The notes below the pieces were generated by a model, which was not told the origin of the DNA, made no database searches, and saw nothing but the letters and a program-made list of their open reading frames with translations. Positions 1 through 7,588 of a DNA stretch of 64,000 bases are shown in pieces (position 1 is the stretch's first letter; the number at the start of each line of letters is the position of its first letter). Both the position numbers and the translations under genes were made by a program. The stretch is from assembly GCF_003999375.1 (NCBI RefSeq), contig NZ_RJLC01000010.1, forward strand, positions 1-64,000, read 5' to 3'. Source of the stretch: Pseudidiomarina mangrovi. Lineage in GTDB: Bacteria > Pseudomonadota > Gammaproteobacteria > Enterobacterales > Alteromonadaceae.

Positions 1-111
1 GAGGGTAAGGACTCTGGCGAAGTTATCGTGCTGAAAGGGCCGATGACAGGGGCAGAAATACACAGTGCGTTGGAAGCTGCCTACTACCAACTGGTCACAC
101 AAGAAGGTTAA
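1..111 (+). CDS. 3' part of a small conserved protein gene (copy 1 of 2)
   Basis: Frame 1 is open from the first base to a TAA at 109-111 and gives the last 36 residues of a small protein. It is nearly identical to the C-terminal part of the complete 59-residue protein at 2893-3072, with substitutions such as HSALEAA for HRELEAA. The start lies outside the window. Both copies are followed by AAGGG, after which this copy runs straight into an IS21-like end. The downstream partner seen after copy 2 is absent here. No function is recognised. Confidence 0.7.
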   Translation, partial: EGKDSGEVIVLKGPMTGAEIHSALEAAYYQLVTQEG

Positions 112-114
112 GGG

Positions 115-175
115 TGTTAATGGCCAACTAAACTGACCCACTTTCGGCCATTAATTTTGATCCACTTCTCGTGGC
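115..175. mobile_element. Orphan IS21-family-like terminal sequence
   Basis: The stretch begins TGTTAATGGCCAACTAAACT and contains two imperfect repeats of the type GGCCA-TAA-TGAYCCACT (TGACCCACT, then TGATCCACT). This is how I remember the multiple terminal repeats of many IS21-family ends. No istA or istB gene is present in the window, so this is a solo end or deletion scar. The call rests on remembered pattern only. Confidence 0.45.
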
Positions 176-205
176 TTCGGCCGCATTTTCGTGAGTAGCG
201 CGCAT

Positions 206-1651
206 TCACCGCACATTCGCCCCTTTCTTAAAACCAATCAACGAGCGGCCAAGCTCGGTAACTGTTATTTGTCGTGACTCGGTAATCGCCGCGAGAAAGT
301 TGGGTTTCGCTCCATGTTCCCAAATGCCGAGCAATCCGAAAAAATAACAGTAGCGTTGCCGAAATAGAAACTTGCGTGGATCTTCGTCTTCTTCGTGCCA
401 AATTTTGCGCTCGATGGGCTCCCGCATAATGCCGGCAACTATTCCCGCGAGTAGGTCGTACAGCATTTCATCACTTACCGGTGTTTGCGGATGCAGTAAA
501 CTGCTCTGTAATAGCATGATTGGCGCCGCGCTCTGCTGTAATGGGCATTCATTGGAGTAGGTGATGTACCCCCAGTTAAACTTGCGCAGTGTTGTCTCGA
601 GCAATACTAAGTAGAGTTGTGCGTAGTCGCGCATTGCCACTAGTTCTAGGCCTTTGAGGGTAAGTCCCATTGTTGTTTTCGTGGTTTCAACTATGCCACT
701 CATCAGCAAAATGTGACGAAGCACAGTCACTGCTTTAACAACAGACTCAGAGCTGGGCTGATACCGCTGCAATTCACGGATCATGGGATAGCGGTCGTCG
801 CTCAATTCAGCAAACATGGCTTTCACGTATTTAACCGGTAAATAGCCACTACTGGTGAACTTGATTTGTTTACTCAACATATCGACCAACATCGGCATGA
901 CTGCGCGCACAATAGGAGCGTCCTTTGCTAACTCAACGGGTGGCGCTTGAATGTGTAGGGGACGATAGCCGAAAGGATCATTATCAAAGGGTTGGAGATG
1001 CTCAAAGCCGTACAGGTCTTCAATGGTATCGTAGATATGAAAACGCATCGCTTGATCGGCTGCATTACTTAGAGGGTGTTGAAATTGCTCGATGTCTTCG
1101 TCTTCGTCGAGTTGGTCGAAGCCATGTACTGTACAAAAGGCCGGCTGTGGTGCCACGCCGTCGGTAACGGTTAAATGGTAAAACTCATCTAAACGTTGTT
1201 GTAAGAGCGTGAGGTCCGGCTTACGCGTGCTGCGTTTAGGTAAATTCCAGATGCCACCGCTGTCTTCCTCTGGACACGCTCCAGTAGCTTTACGCAATCT
1301 CACGCCTAGTTCATTTGCGTCTATTACGCTGCCAAGGTGACGCACCGTATGTTCCCAATCATCGCCAAAGTCATATAAATACGTCATGGCGCTGCCCTTT
1401 CGCGGCAAGACCTCGGTGATTTTGATGCCAAACTCAGGTTGATCGTCACTCGGCTCAACGTCGTCAAAATAGTCGGTAAACGTACCTTTTATGGTGGTGA
1501 ACAGATGCAAATGGCTGAGTTCCCAACCCATTGCTAGCTGAATGTAGTGATGCAACTGATGCAGGTCGGTCGCCGCCGGCACCCGCAGAGTTCGCGTGAT
1601 CGGGTAGGGCGTGTCGTTGAGTGTGATTTCGAGATCGATGTATTTGGGCAT
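206..1651 (-). CDS. Plasmid pRiA4b ORF-3-like family protein, 481 aa
   Basis: The N-terminal ~190 residues resemble the plasmid pRiA4b ORF-3 family (PF07929): an opening beta strand (YIDLEITLNDTPYPITRTL), then HLHLF, then the diagnostic YLYDFGDDWEHTV segment near residues 91-103. The remaining ~290 residues form a predicted helical domain that I do not recognise. The start ATG is preceded by AAGGAG with 6-nt spacing. Family function is unknown; members are common on plasmids and islands. It stands alone on the minus strand between the IS21-like end and the nucleotidyltransferase pair, which suits a transferred accessory gene. Confidence 0.75.
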   Translation of the reverse strand: MPKYIDLEITLNDTPYPITRTLRVPAATDLHQLHHYIQLAMGWELSHLHLFTTIKGTFTDYFDDVEPSDDQPEFGIKITEVLPRKGSAMTYLYDFGDDWEHTVRHLGSVIDANELGVRLRKATGACPEEDSGGIWNLPKRSTRKPDLTLLQQRLDEFYHLTVTDGVAPQPAFCTVHGFDQLDEDEDIEQFQHPLSNAADQAMRFHIYDTIEDLYGFEHLQPFDNDPFGYRPLHIQAPPVELAKDAPIVRAVMPMLVDMLSKQIKFTSSGYLPVKYVKAMFAELSDDRYPMIRELQRYQPSSESVVKAVTVLRHILLMSGIVETTKTTMGLTLKGLELVAMRDYAQLYLVLLETTLRKFNWGYITYSNECPLQQSAAPIMLLQSSLLHPQTPVSDEMLYDLLAGIVAGIMREPIERKIWHEEDEDPRKFLFRQRYCYFFGLLGIWEHGAKPNFLAAITESRQITVTELGRSLIGFKKGANVR

Positions 1652-1724
1652 AGAAAACTCCTTCGTTTTAGTTTAACGGAATTTTCTACTTATAACTGCT
1701 CGGATTTTCCGGGGGGGCTCACAA

Positions 1725-2105
1725 CTATCGCGCCCGTTGCGCTTGGAAGTGTCTTGTTTGCAGCGGTAATAGCGCAGTAAAGGCGTCGGCTAACGAATAA
1801 TCAGCTCCCCACATCTTCGCCAGACTATCCTTGGTTTGCACCGACGAAAAGCCTGCCGCCTCAGTCTTTAGGCTATGGAGAGGCTCACGTACGCGGAGCT
1901 TTTGTTCCGCGGTCAGGCAGTTAAAGCGACTGAGTTTATCAAGCACAAACCCAGCCTGAGCGGCTTGGCGGCCTTTGTAGCGGTTCACATTAGGAACGAA
2001 ATCTCCATACCACACAGCCAAAGCAACCTGCTCTAAGCGGTTCTTAGAGAGGTTTGAATTGGGCTGTTTGACCAATTGGTCAAATGCGTGTTGAAGATTC
2101 ATCAT
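1725..2105 (-). CDS. Hypothetical protein, partner of the upstream nucleotidyltransferase-like gene
   Basis: A 126-residue mainly helical protein with no signal peptide and no family I can name. It lies 18 nt downstream of the nucleotidyltransferase-like gene on the same strand, so the two probably form an operon, perhaps a toxin-antitoxin pair (inference). The last ~33 residues (from DSLAKMWG to the end) recur almost unchanged in a truncated copy at 5599-5708, showing that this gene has been duplicated locally. Two adjacent Met codons are possible starts. Confidence 0.6.
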   Translation of the reverse strand: MMNLQHAFDQLVKQPNSNLSKNRLEQVALAVWYGDFVPNVNRYKGRQAAQAGFVLDKLSRFNCLTAEQKLRVREPLHSLKTEAAGFSSVQTKDSLAKMWGADYSLADAFTALLPLQTRHFQAQRAR

Positions 2106-2123
2106 GTCAATGCCTATAACCGT

Positions 2124-2723
2124 CTACTGCTGATGTTTCTTGAGTTGCAGTATAACGTGCTCAATATTTGAGCGCAACTTCTCAGGGTCATGGTGATACT
2201 CAGCCGCTTCATAGCCTCGCTCAGCGAATGATTCAATGGTGAAACAGCCGTTTGTGTAAAGCGCTAAGATATCAGAAACATCGTCCGCTGCGCATCGGGA
2301 TAATTTCGAAACAGCAATATCGACAGGGTTCGCTACATAGCAATCTAGATATTTATTTCCAGTTTCCAGCGGAATAGCTCGATCTCGATAGTCGGGACTG
2401 ACTACAGGTGTGGAGTCTACATTAAAAGTCTTATCAAATTCGATCAACGAGGGACCATAGTCCGGATGATCATAGTATGCTGTATTAGTAACAAATTTGA
2501 TCTCACCGATATTCAGTCCCTCTTTGGCAACCATAGCAACGTCAAGGTCGTTACTTGCACGACTGTTTACGAATAGGTGAGTTGCACATCCACCGAAAAT
2601 ATAGGCCTTTATAGCGCCACCGGGGGCTGCTGCAAGCTGTTCCGTGAGTTCCTGGTCAATATTCTGAAGAAGTTCGATAATAGCTTGGCTTAGTGGGCTC
2701 GAGGTGTTGATTGGCATTTGCAT
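2124..2723 (-). CDS. Nucleotidyltransferase-fold protein (DUF6036-like)
   Basis: A 199-residue protein. YIFGGCATHLFVNSRASNDLDV near residues 42-63 resembles the minimal nucleotidyltransferase core (GG followed by DxD-like NDLDV), as in DUF6036/AbiEii-type proteins. Such proteins are often one half of toxin-antitoxin or abortive-infection modules. The next gene downstream (126 aa) is probably the partner. The start is uncertain: ATG at 2723 has AAGGA very close, and ATG at 2717 has better spacing. Role as antitoxin or toxin is inference. Confidence 0.6.
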   Translation of the reverse strand: MQMPINTSSPLSQAIIELLQNIDQELTEQLAAAPGGAIKAYIFGGCATHLFVNSRASNDLDVAMVAKEGLNIGEIKFVTNTAYYDHPDYGPSLIEFDKTFNVDSTPVVSPDYRDRAIPLETGNKYLDCYVANPVDIAVSKLSRCAADDVSDILALYTNGCFTIESFAERGYEAAEYHHDPEKLRSNIEHVILQLKKHQQ

Positions 2724-2783
2724 TCATCCTTGTGATTAAGACTCCGTGAAGCCTCAATGTTAGACCACCTTCGGTAAAACTGG

Positions 2784-2806
2784 CAAACCCCGGCGGCGTT
2801 GCCGCC
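2784..2806. repeat. GC-rich hairpin repeat, copy 1
   Basis: A 23-nt sequence beginning CAAACCCCGGCGGC and ending GTTGCCGCC. It contains the perfect hairpin GGCGGC-GTT-GCCGCC. The same 23 nt occur at 4840-4862 and 5545-5567, all in intergenic DNA of the accessory segment. Confidence 0.85.
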
Positions 2807-2892
2807 TCTAACCAATCAAATTTGACCAAATTTCGCTCAGTTACTATCATTACAACCCGTTCACGCAAAAAGAACTAAAGGAGCTATTCCGC

Positions 2893-3072
2893 ATGTCGGA
2901 TGCTAAGGGAAACAACTCATCCAACTACTCGTTTGACTTGGCTCGCATGGCTGAGGCTGTTGAGGGTAAGGACTCTGGCGAAGTTATCGTGCTGAAAGGG
3001 CCGATGACAGGGGCAGAAATACACCGTGAGTTGGAAGCCGCGTACTACCAGCTGGTCACACAAGAAGGTTAA
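2893..3072 (+). CDS. Small conserved protein, 59 aa (copy 2, complete)
   Basis: The ATG at 2893 is preceded by AAAGGAG with good spacing, and the frame runs 59 codons to TAA at 3070-3072. The protein is acidic and soluble (SDAKGNNSSNYSFDLARMAE at the N-terminus, a central KGPMTGAEIHRELEAAYYQL helix). A truncated near-identical copy lies at 1-111, which supports it as a real gene. It sits 27 nt upstream of the 157-residue gene, so the two may be an antitoxin-toxin-like pair (inference only). No family is recognised. Confidence 0.7.
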   Translation: MSDAKGNNSSNYSFDLARMAEAVEGKDSGEVIVLKGPMTGAEIHRELEAAYYQLVTQEG

Positions 3073-3099
3073 GGGAAGTCATCCTCGAGGATAATTGTC

Positions 3100-3573
3100 A
3101 TGGAACGACAGGTATCAGTAAGTTTTCACTTTTTAAAAATCTACATGAATGCGAGTGTATCGCCTCCGCGTTGTCACCCTAATGAACTTTCAGATCAAGC
3201 AAAATTTAATCAGTTTATAGAACGCTATCTTGCCCATGGCTTTGGCGATGCAATGCATTTTCCGGGTCGGCTGAAGGAATCTACTGACGTCGATACTAAC
3301 GACCGACAGTTTGTTGCTAAAGTGCAGTTTGCACGTAAGCATATGCTGTGGCACTACCATATTGGTATTCCGTGCTACGATTCTGTCAGTTTGGGAAATC
3401 GGGGTGATTGGCTATCTGCCTACGTGCTCAATTTCCAACGATTCAGTGATCACAAGATCAAGCTTGTAGACTTAAATAGTCACCCGCCATTTGAATTACC
3501 TCGCGATAACCATCTTGAAGGTGAGATTGCTATCCCTGGTGGGAACACTAGGCATTTAAAAGTGGTTAAGTGA
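3100..3573 (+). CDS. Hypothetical protein, 157 aa, possible toxin partner of the 59-aa protein
   Basis: The ATG at 3100 has GAGGA at 3087-3091, 8 nt upstream; a second ATG at 3145 is possible. The protein has no signal peptide. A central FARKHMLWHYHIGIPCY segment and a C-terminal KIKLVDLNSHPPFELP segment suggest a compact alpha/beta fold, loosely like small RNase toxins of the RelE/YafO class, but no catalytic motif is clear. It is cotranscribed with the 59-residue gene. The stop is followed directly by a dispersed repeat. Confidence 0.55.
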   Translation: MERQVSVSFHFLKIYMNASVSPPRCHPNELSDQAKFNQFIERYLAHGFGDAMHFPGRLKESTDVDTNDRQFVAKVQFARKHMLWHYHIGIPCYDSVSLGNRGDWLSAYVLNFQRFSDHKIKLVDLNSHPPFELPRDNHLEGEIAIPGGNTRHLKVVK

Positions 3574-3592
3574 CTTAAGGGGCAGGCAGTTA
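3574..3592 (+). repeat. Dispersed GGGGCAGGCA repeat, subtype B
   Basis: CTTAAGGGGCAGGCAGTTA begins at the base after the TGA of the 157-aa gene. This subtype continues TTAGCG instead of the usual CACTTAAG ending. It matches the third unit at 5487-5507 over about 24 nt, including the following GCATCGC. Confidence 0.75.
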
Positions 3593-3704
3593 GCGCCGCA
3601 TCGCCGACCTTGGACAGAAAAATGGTCAATCTGTCATGGTACTAGGAATAAATAGGAATTTTAATACCGTTTCTTAAGACCGAAAACTAAATAGGCTTAA
3701 CGCC

Positions 3705-4784
3705 ATGAGTAAAGCTAAAGATGCTTTTGAAGGCCCTCGCTATCTGCTCGATACCAACACGCTGCTTCACGTGTGCTTGATCAGTAATTCTTATGTTAGA
3801 GAGCTGCTGGGACTGATAGCTCAATCGGGCGGCGTCGTGATTGTATCGTCACGGACAATAGAAGAAGCCTTACACGCCGTTAAAAAATACCGGGATAATC
3901 CACCACTATTTTACATAGCTCTCAATCAATCGGCAGTTAAATTTGACTGGTTAATCGATGATGACTTGAACGATATCCTTTTATGTGAGGCCGAGTTTGG
4001 TACTGATGCTCACATCTACAGTGCGGCGAAAAAACTTGATGCAAGCGTTGTAACTGGAGACATAGATCTCATTCGCAAGCTTCGGGAGCATGGTATTCCT
4101 GCACACTCGGCTGTCACACTCCGAAGAAATATTTTAGAGGCTTCCGGGCAATATAATATAAACACTGATCTCATCATCAGAACGTTTCCATTTTCTTCTA
4201 AAGCTGGCAGTGTCTATGTGCGAGCGAGCTCAGCAGGATGGCATGGAGTGCGCGATGGCCACAAATATACGCTTTTTGACTTTGTGGGTTTTGGGTGGTG
4301 TTACTTCGATTCTAATCCGACTAAACCTAAGTGGGTCTTTAAAACCCCTGAAGGGGAGCTGCTTATTGTTTTATGGGGGGCAACGAGTACTGATCTAATT
4401 GTGTCAGTAAGCTTTGAACGCAAAGCCCTTTATGAAGTTAAGTATACTTTGCGAGTTGCTGAGAGCCCTTCTGATAAGGGACAAGATAGCAGAACAGTTA
4501 AGAATGCACCCCCAAATATAGGGCTACGGGGTGGCAACATTGGACACACACGAACGGGACATCATTATTTGAACGGAACTATAGCTAATTTTTTGACAAC
4601 GCCGCACAGTATGAGCGGAAAGACTTGGAAAAAGCTAATTAACTTGCGTGATGAAGTTCCCGATCCAGGCACAGCGAATACGATCGTTTTCGCCATAAAA
4701 CTGTGCCAATTAGACTACAGTACTGGGCAGGTGATACTCCCTTCACATTCTGATGTTATTCGTCGTATGTATAATACTGACTAG
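3705..4784 (+). CDS. PIN-domain protein with C-terminal lectin-like region, 359 aa
   Basis: Residues ~12-140 form a PIN-type nuclease domain. YLLDTNTL gives the first acidic residue (D16), EE at 53-54 the second, GTDAHI the third (D101), and TGDID the fourth (D119/D121). PIN domains are metal-dependent RNases common in VapC toxins. The C-terminal ~200 residues are rich in beta strands and aromatic residues and vaguely resemble a concanavalin-like (LamG) sandwich; that part is a weak inference. The protein is more than twice the usual VapC length. No small antitoxin gene is seen directly upstream, so a solitary effector or defence protein is possible. The ribosome site is weak. Confidence 0.65.
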   Translation: MSKAKDAFEGPRYLLDTNTLLHVCLISNSYVRELLGLIAQSGGVVIVSSRTIEEALHAVKKYRDNPPLFYIALNQSAVKFDWLIDDDLNDILLCEAEFGTDAHIYSAAKKLDASVVTGDIDLIRKLREHGIPAHSAVTLRRNILEASGQYNINTDLIIRTFPFSSKAGSVYVRASSAGWHGVRDGHKYTLFDFVGFGWCYFDSNPTKPKWVFKTPEGELLIVLWGATSTDLIVSVSFERKALYEVKYTLRVAESPSDKGQDSRTVKNAPPNIGLRGGNIGHTRTGHHYLNGTIANFLTTPHSMSGKTWKKLINLRDEVPDPGTANTIVFAIKLCQLDYSTGQVILPSHSDVIRRMYNTD

Positions 4785-4839
4785 GTAAATTGACATTTGT
4801 GCACCTTATTTTTTATGAGTTTCAAGCCTTGATGCTAGC

Positions 4840-4862
4840 CAAACCCCGGCGGCGTTGCCGCC
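4840..4862. repeat. GC-rich hairpin repeat, copy 2
   Basis: Same 23 nt as at 2784 and 5545, with the GGCGGC-GTT-GCCGCC hairpin. It lies 56 nt after the PIN gene stop and could also work as a terminator hairpin, but no T-run follows. Confidence 0.85.
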
Positions 4863-4864
4863 GG

Positions 4865-4894
4865 TTACCACCTTTTCATGAGTTAGGCTATAAT
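4865..4894 (+). promoter_or_regulatory. Candidate sigma-70 promoter for the ImmA/IrrE-type gene
   Basis: TTACCA (4865-4870), an 18-nt spacer and a perfect TATAAT (4889-4894), 28 nt before the ATG at 4923. Confidence 0.5.
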
Positions 4895-4922
4895 CATCAC
4901 CAGTCTTTCAGTTGAGCCGCAT

Positions 4923-5441
4923 ATGAGCATTCAGAACGCTGAGAACATTGCGCAACAGGTCGCGAAGATCGCTTGGGATGGGAAATTTCCCGTGAACCCC
5001 GAGAAGATTGTGCGCACCCTAAATGCGCTGCGCCAGCGTGATGGTGGCACGCCACTGATAGAATTGGTTGGCGCGTCAACAGCTGACTTGAATGGCGCGA
5101 GCGGTATGGCTGAATGGGTGGAGCAGGGCGCTGCGCAGTACAAATGCTCTTTCAATAATCAAGAATCCTTGGCCCGTCAGCGATTCACCCAAGCGCATGA
5201 GCTCGGTCACGTGATGCTCAAGCATGTTGACCAAAAGACTCCCCGTATGCGCGATGACCGCTTCGATAACGATACTCCCATTGAAACGGATGCGAATGCC
5301 TTTGCCGCTGAATTGCTTATGCCGCGCCGATGGATGCCCGAGCTCTTTGCGCGCGCGGAATCATTGACTGCGTTGGCCGAAACCCTTGGCGTTTCGATTA
5401 CGGCGCTGCATTATCGGCTGAAGAATTTGCGCATTGCTTAA
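4923..5441 (+). CDS. ImmA/IrrE family metallo-endopeptidase, 172 aa
   Basis: The zinc-binding HELGH lies at residues 92-96, followed by ETDANAFAAELLMP at 121-134, the usual second half of the ImmA/IrrE (M78) active site. Family members cleave repressors or antitoxins of mobile elements and stress systems, often paired with an XRE regulator. Here no XRE gene is adjacent; the nearest is hipB at 7724. The stop codon TAA is part of a dispersed repeat unit that begins at the gene end, so the original C-terminus may have been changed. Start ATG 4923 follows a perfect TATAAT box. Confidence 0.85.
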   Translation: MSIQNAENIAQQVAKIAWDGKFPVNPEKIVRTLNALRQRDGGTPLIELVGASTADLNGASGMAEWVEQGAAQYKCSFNNQESLARQRFTQAHELGHVMLKHVDQKTPRMRDDRFDNDTPIETDANAFAAELLMPRRWMPELFARAESLTALAETLGVSITALHYRLKNLRIA

Positions 5442-5506
5442 GGGGCAGGCATTGCTTAAGGGGCAGGCACTTAAGCCTCGCCTGTGCTAAGGTGCAGGCA
5501 GTTAAC
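5436..5506 (+). repeat. Cluster of three dispersed repeat units
   Basis: Three direct units: GCTTAAGGGGCAGGCATT, then GCTTAAGGGGCAGGCACTTAAG, then GCTAAGGTGCAGGCAGTTAACG (subtype B with one base change). The first unit supplies the TAA stop of the upstream gene. The stretch 5442-5789 (348 nt) contains no intact gene: it holds these repeats, a GC hairpin copy, a gene fragment and the promoter region of the next gene. Confidence 0.85.
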
Positions 5507-5523
5507 GCGGCATCGCAAAAGAT

Positions 5524-5567
5524 GGGGTTTGCCTGCTGCGCAGCCAAACCCCGGCGGCGTTGCCGCC
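5524..5567. repeat. GC-rich hairpin repeat, copy 3, with an extra upstream inverted arm
   Basis: The 23-nt repeat is at 5545-5567. Here it is preceded by GGGGTTTG (5524-5531), the inverted complement of CAAACCCC at 5545-5552. The region can therefore form two adjacent stems: GGGGTTTG...CAAACCCC and GGCGGC-GTT-GCCGCC. Confidence 0.75.
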
Positions 5568-5598
5568 TCACGGAAGATCTCGTTGTTTTGATTAGTGG

Positions 5599-5708
5599 CT
5601 ATCGCGCGCGTTGCGCCTGGAAGTGTCGTGTTTGCAGCGGTAGCAGCGCGGTAAAGGCATCCGCCAAAGGATAATCAACCCCCCACATCTTAGCGAGGCT
5701 ATCCCTCC
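5599..5708 (-). pseudogene. Truncated copy of the 126-aa gene at 1725-2105 (C-terminal part)
   Basis: On the minus strand this encodes about 34 residues, DSLAKMWGVDYPLADAFTAL and onward to a TAG, matching the C-terminus of the 126-residue protein with only a few changes. Similarity stops upstream of the DSLAK segment, and no start codon or rest of the gene is present. It is a fragment left by local duplication or recombination. Confidence 0.8.
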
Positions 5709-5789
5709 CGATTAGATTAACGTAATCGCCCTTGCTAAAACCATCATTGTGAACCATAATCTACAAAAATTTGTTAAAAGCGGCTCACT

Positions 5790-6992
5790 ATGATACTAAA
5801 TCTAGAGTTCTCCAATTTCTATAGCTTCGCAGGCGAGGCGGTTCTTTCCTTTGAGATGGGAAAGAAGCCAATGCAGTCGAGCTTTGATATCAACTTAGCT
5901 GATGACGAGCGAGTCAACAAAGCTGTTGCTGTGATTGGGCCAAATGGAGCGGGTAAAACGCAGTTTATCAAACCACTGGCCTTTCTGAGTTGGTTTATAT
6001 CGTCATCGTTTCTCAATCTTGAGCCCGATGTAAAGCTGCCCTATCGACCTCATTTATTGAATGAGCAAGCCCTGACCACCTTTGTTCTGCGCTTTATTGT
6101 TAATGGCGAACAGTATAAATATTCGCTGACGCTTAAAGATCGACAGGTGGTATCTGAAGCGCTTTATAAAAAAACCAGCCGTCTCTACAGTTTTATTTTT
6201 GTTCGTGAGTTTGTTGAGGCTCGATCTGGCGAAGTTAAGGTCAACTATAAGCAGCGGGATTTTTCATTTTCTCCTAAAAAGGCGCGTGAGATTCGACGAA
6301 ATGCGTCATTGCTATCAGCCGCGTATAGTTTTGACGTGCCTGAAGCATTGGCATTTGTGAAATTTGCTCAGTCTATTCGGCATAATGTCCATGTATATGG
6401 CCGCTTTCATTATGATGATAACGCTTTGATTGGCTCTGCACATGACCTGCTGGATGACGAAGACCTTCGTAAACGTGTTGTCGAATGTTTGTCGCGGCTC
6501 GATCTTGGGATGACGGATGTTGTAATTCGTAAAGAAAAAGTTTTCGCTAAGGAAAGTGGAGAGGAACAAGAAATAGCTGTTCCTTATGGCGTACATCAGT
6601 CTGAACAGGGGCGTTTTGAACTGCGGTTTAGGGAGGAATCCAGTGGGACAAAGTCTGCGTTTGTACTGTTAACAAGCTTAATACCCGTCCTTGTACATGG
6701 CGGTATTGCGGTAATTGATGAGCTTGATAATGATCTTCATCCACATATGCTTCCGCATCTTTTGGACTTGTTTAGGTACGAAACTACTAATCCACATAAT
6801 GCCCAAATTGTATTTAGCTGCCATACTCCTGAGATTCTAAACGTGCTGCAAAAACACCAAGTTTACTTGGTTGAAAAGGCTGCGTTGAATAGTGAATCAT
6901 GGCGACTCGATGACGTAGCCGGTTTGCGCGCGGACGACAATTTGTATGCAAAATATATGGCGGGCGCATTAGAGGCTGTACCGAACTTATAA
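5790..6992 (+). CDS. AAA/ABC-type ATPase, RloA-like (AbiLi-type)
   Basis: A 400-residue ATPase of the AAA_15/AAA_21 (SMC/OLD-like) type. Walker A is GPNGAGKT at 50-57, the ABC-signature-like EESSGTKS is at 282-289, Walker B is IAVIDELD at 306-313, and an H-loop-like SCHTPE lies near 343-348. It starts 15 nt before the RloB-like gene. This ATPase plus RloB arrangement is the one described for RloAB and for the AbiL abortive infection system. It would act as a cytoplasmic sensor and energy module for the nuclease-like partner. The phage-defence role is inferred from the gene pair and its island setting. Confidence 0.85.
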   Translation: MILNLEFSNFYSFAGEAVLSFEMGKKPMQSSFDINLADDERVNKAVAVIGPNGAGKTQFIKPLAFLSWFISSSFLNLEPDVKLPYRPHLLNEQALTTFVLRFIVNGEQYKYSLTLKDRQVVSEALYKKTSRLYSFIFVREFVEARSGEVKVNYKQRDFSFSPKKAREIRRNASLLSAAYSFDVPEALAFVKFAQSIRHNVHVYGRFHYDDNALIGSAHDLLDDEDLRKRVVECLSRLDLGMTDVVIRKEKVFAKESGEEQEIAVPYGVHQSEQGRFELRFREESSGTKSAFVLLTSLIPVLVHGGIAVIDELDNDLHPHMLPHLLDLFRYETTNPHNAQIVFSCHTPEILNVLQKHQVYLVEKAALNSESWRLDDVAGLRADDNLYAKYMAGALEAVPNL

Positions 6993-7007
6993 GCAGGGAG
7001 CATTTGT

Positions 7008-7529
7008 ATGGCGAGACAAGGAAGGCCAAGACGGCGTGTTAAAGTTGCGACATTACTGGCTGTTGGCGAAGGCCCTGCGGACCGAGCTTTCATTAACCAT
7101 TTAAAAGGGTTGTACAGTCATGACTCTGGCCAAAAGGTGACCGTAGATACTGCAGATGGCGGTTCACCAGCGGTCATGATTCAACATGTTATCAGGAAAT
7201 ATCGGTATGCCGATTATGATCGACGGTTGTTACTTCTTGATGAAGATATTCCGATTGATGCTGACGCTTTAAAGAACGCGCGCCAAGGAAATATCGAGTT
7301 AATCATTTCTAAACCTGTATGCTTGGAAGGAATGTTGTTGTGCGTTCTTGGGCAACAGATCCCTAATGGTGCTAATGCAGATCATTGCAAAGCAACTCTT
7401 TATCCTCAGCTAGCTGGTAAACCAACTGACAGAAATTCATATGGTCAGTTATTTCCGAGACCAGTTATCGATGGTACCGATAAACCTGAAGTAGTCAGAC
7501 TGCGAAAGATTGTGAGTAATGAGCATTAG
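7008..7529 (+). CDS. RloB-like protein (AbiLii-type, TOPRIM-like)
   Basis: A 173-residue RloB family protein. It opens with a basic stretch (RQGRPRRRVK), then VATLLAVGEGPADRAF with the conserved Glu at 21, then RRLLLLDED with the acidic DED at 78-80, then ISKPVCLEGMLL at 100-111, matching the conserved SxPxxExWLL block of RloB. The family is thought to carry a TOPRIM-type nuclease core. It is probably translated with the ATPase just upstream (15 nt). It is slightly short for the family, but nothing appears missing from the core. AbiL-like defence is the best-supported role. Confidence 0.8.
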   Translation: MARQGRPRRRVKVATLLAVGEGPADRAFINHLKGLYSHDSGQKVTVDTADGGSPAVMIQHVIRKYRYADYDRRLLLLDEDIPIDADALKNARQGNIELIISKPVCLEGMLLCVLGQQIPNGANADHCKATLYPQLAGKPTDRNSYGQLFPRPVIDGTDKPEVVRLRKIVSNEH

Positions 7530-7588
7530 CGATACTTACTTCATGCCCTCAATGCGGAGGCCCAAATGGGCCGGATGCCCCTAAGCAT

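Noticed and set aside
206-1651. pRiA4b ORF-3 protein as the transposase of the adjacent IS21-like end
   Set aside because: IS21 uses IstA and IstB; this protein has neither an RNase H-type DDE pattern nor an AAA motif.
2740-5510. Possible integron cassette array with attC sites (GTTAG and TAAC motifs near the GC hairpins)
   Set aside because: The core-site motifs are in the wrong order or incomplete, genes lie on both strands, and no integrase is present.
7557-7572. GGCCC-AAAT-GGGCC as a terminator after the RloB-like gene
   Set aside because: The stem is short and no T-run follows; it may be a weak hairpin only.
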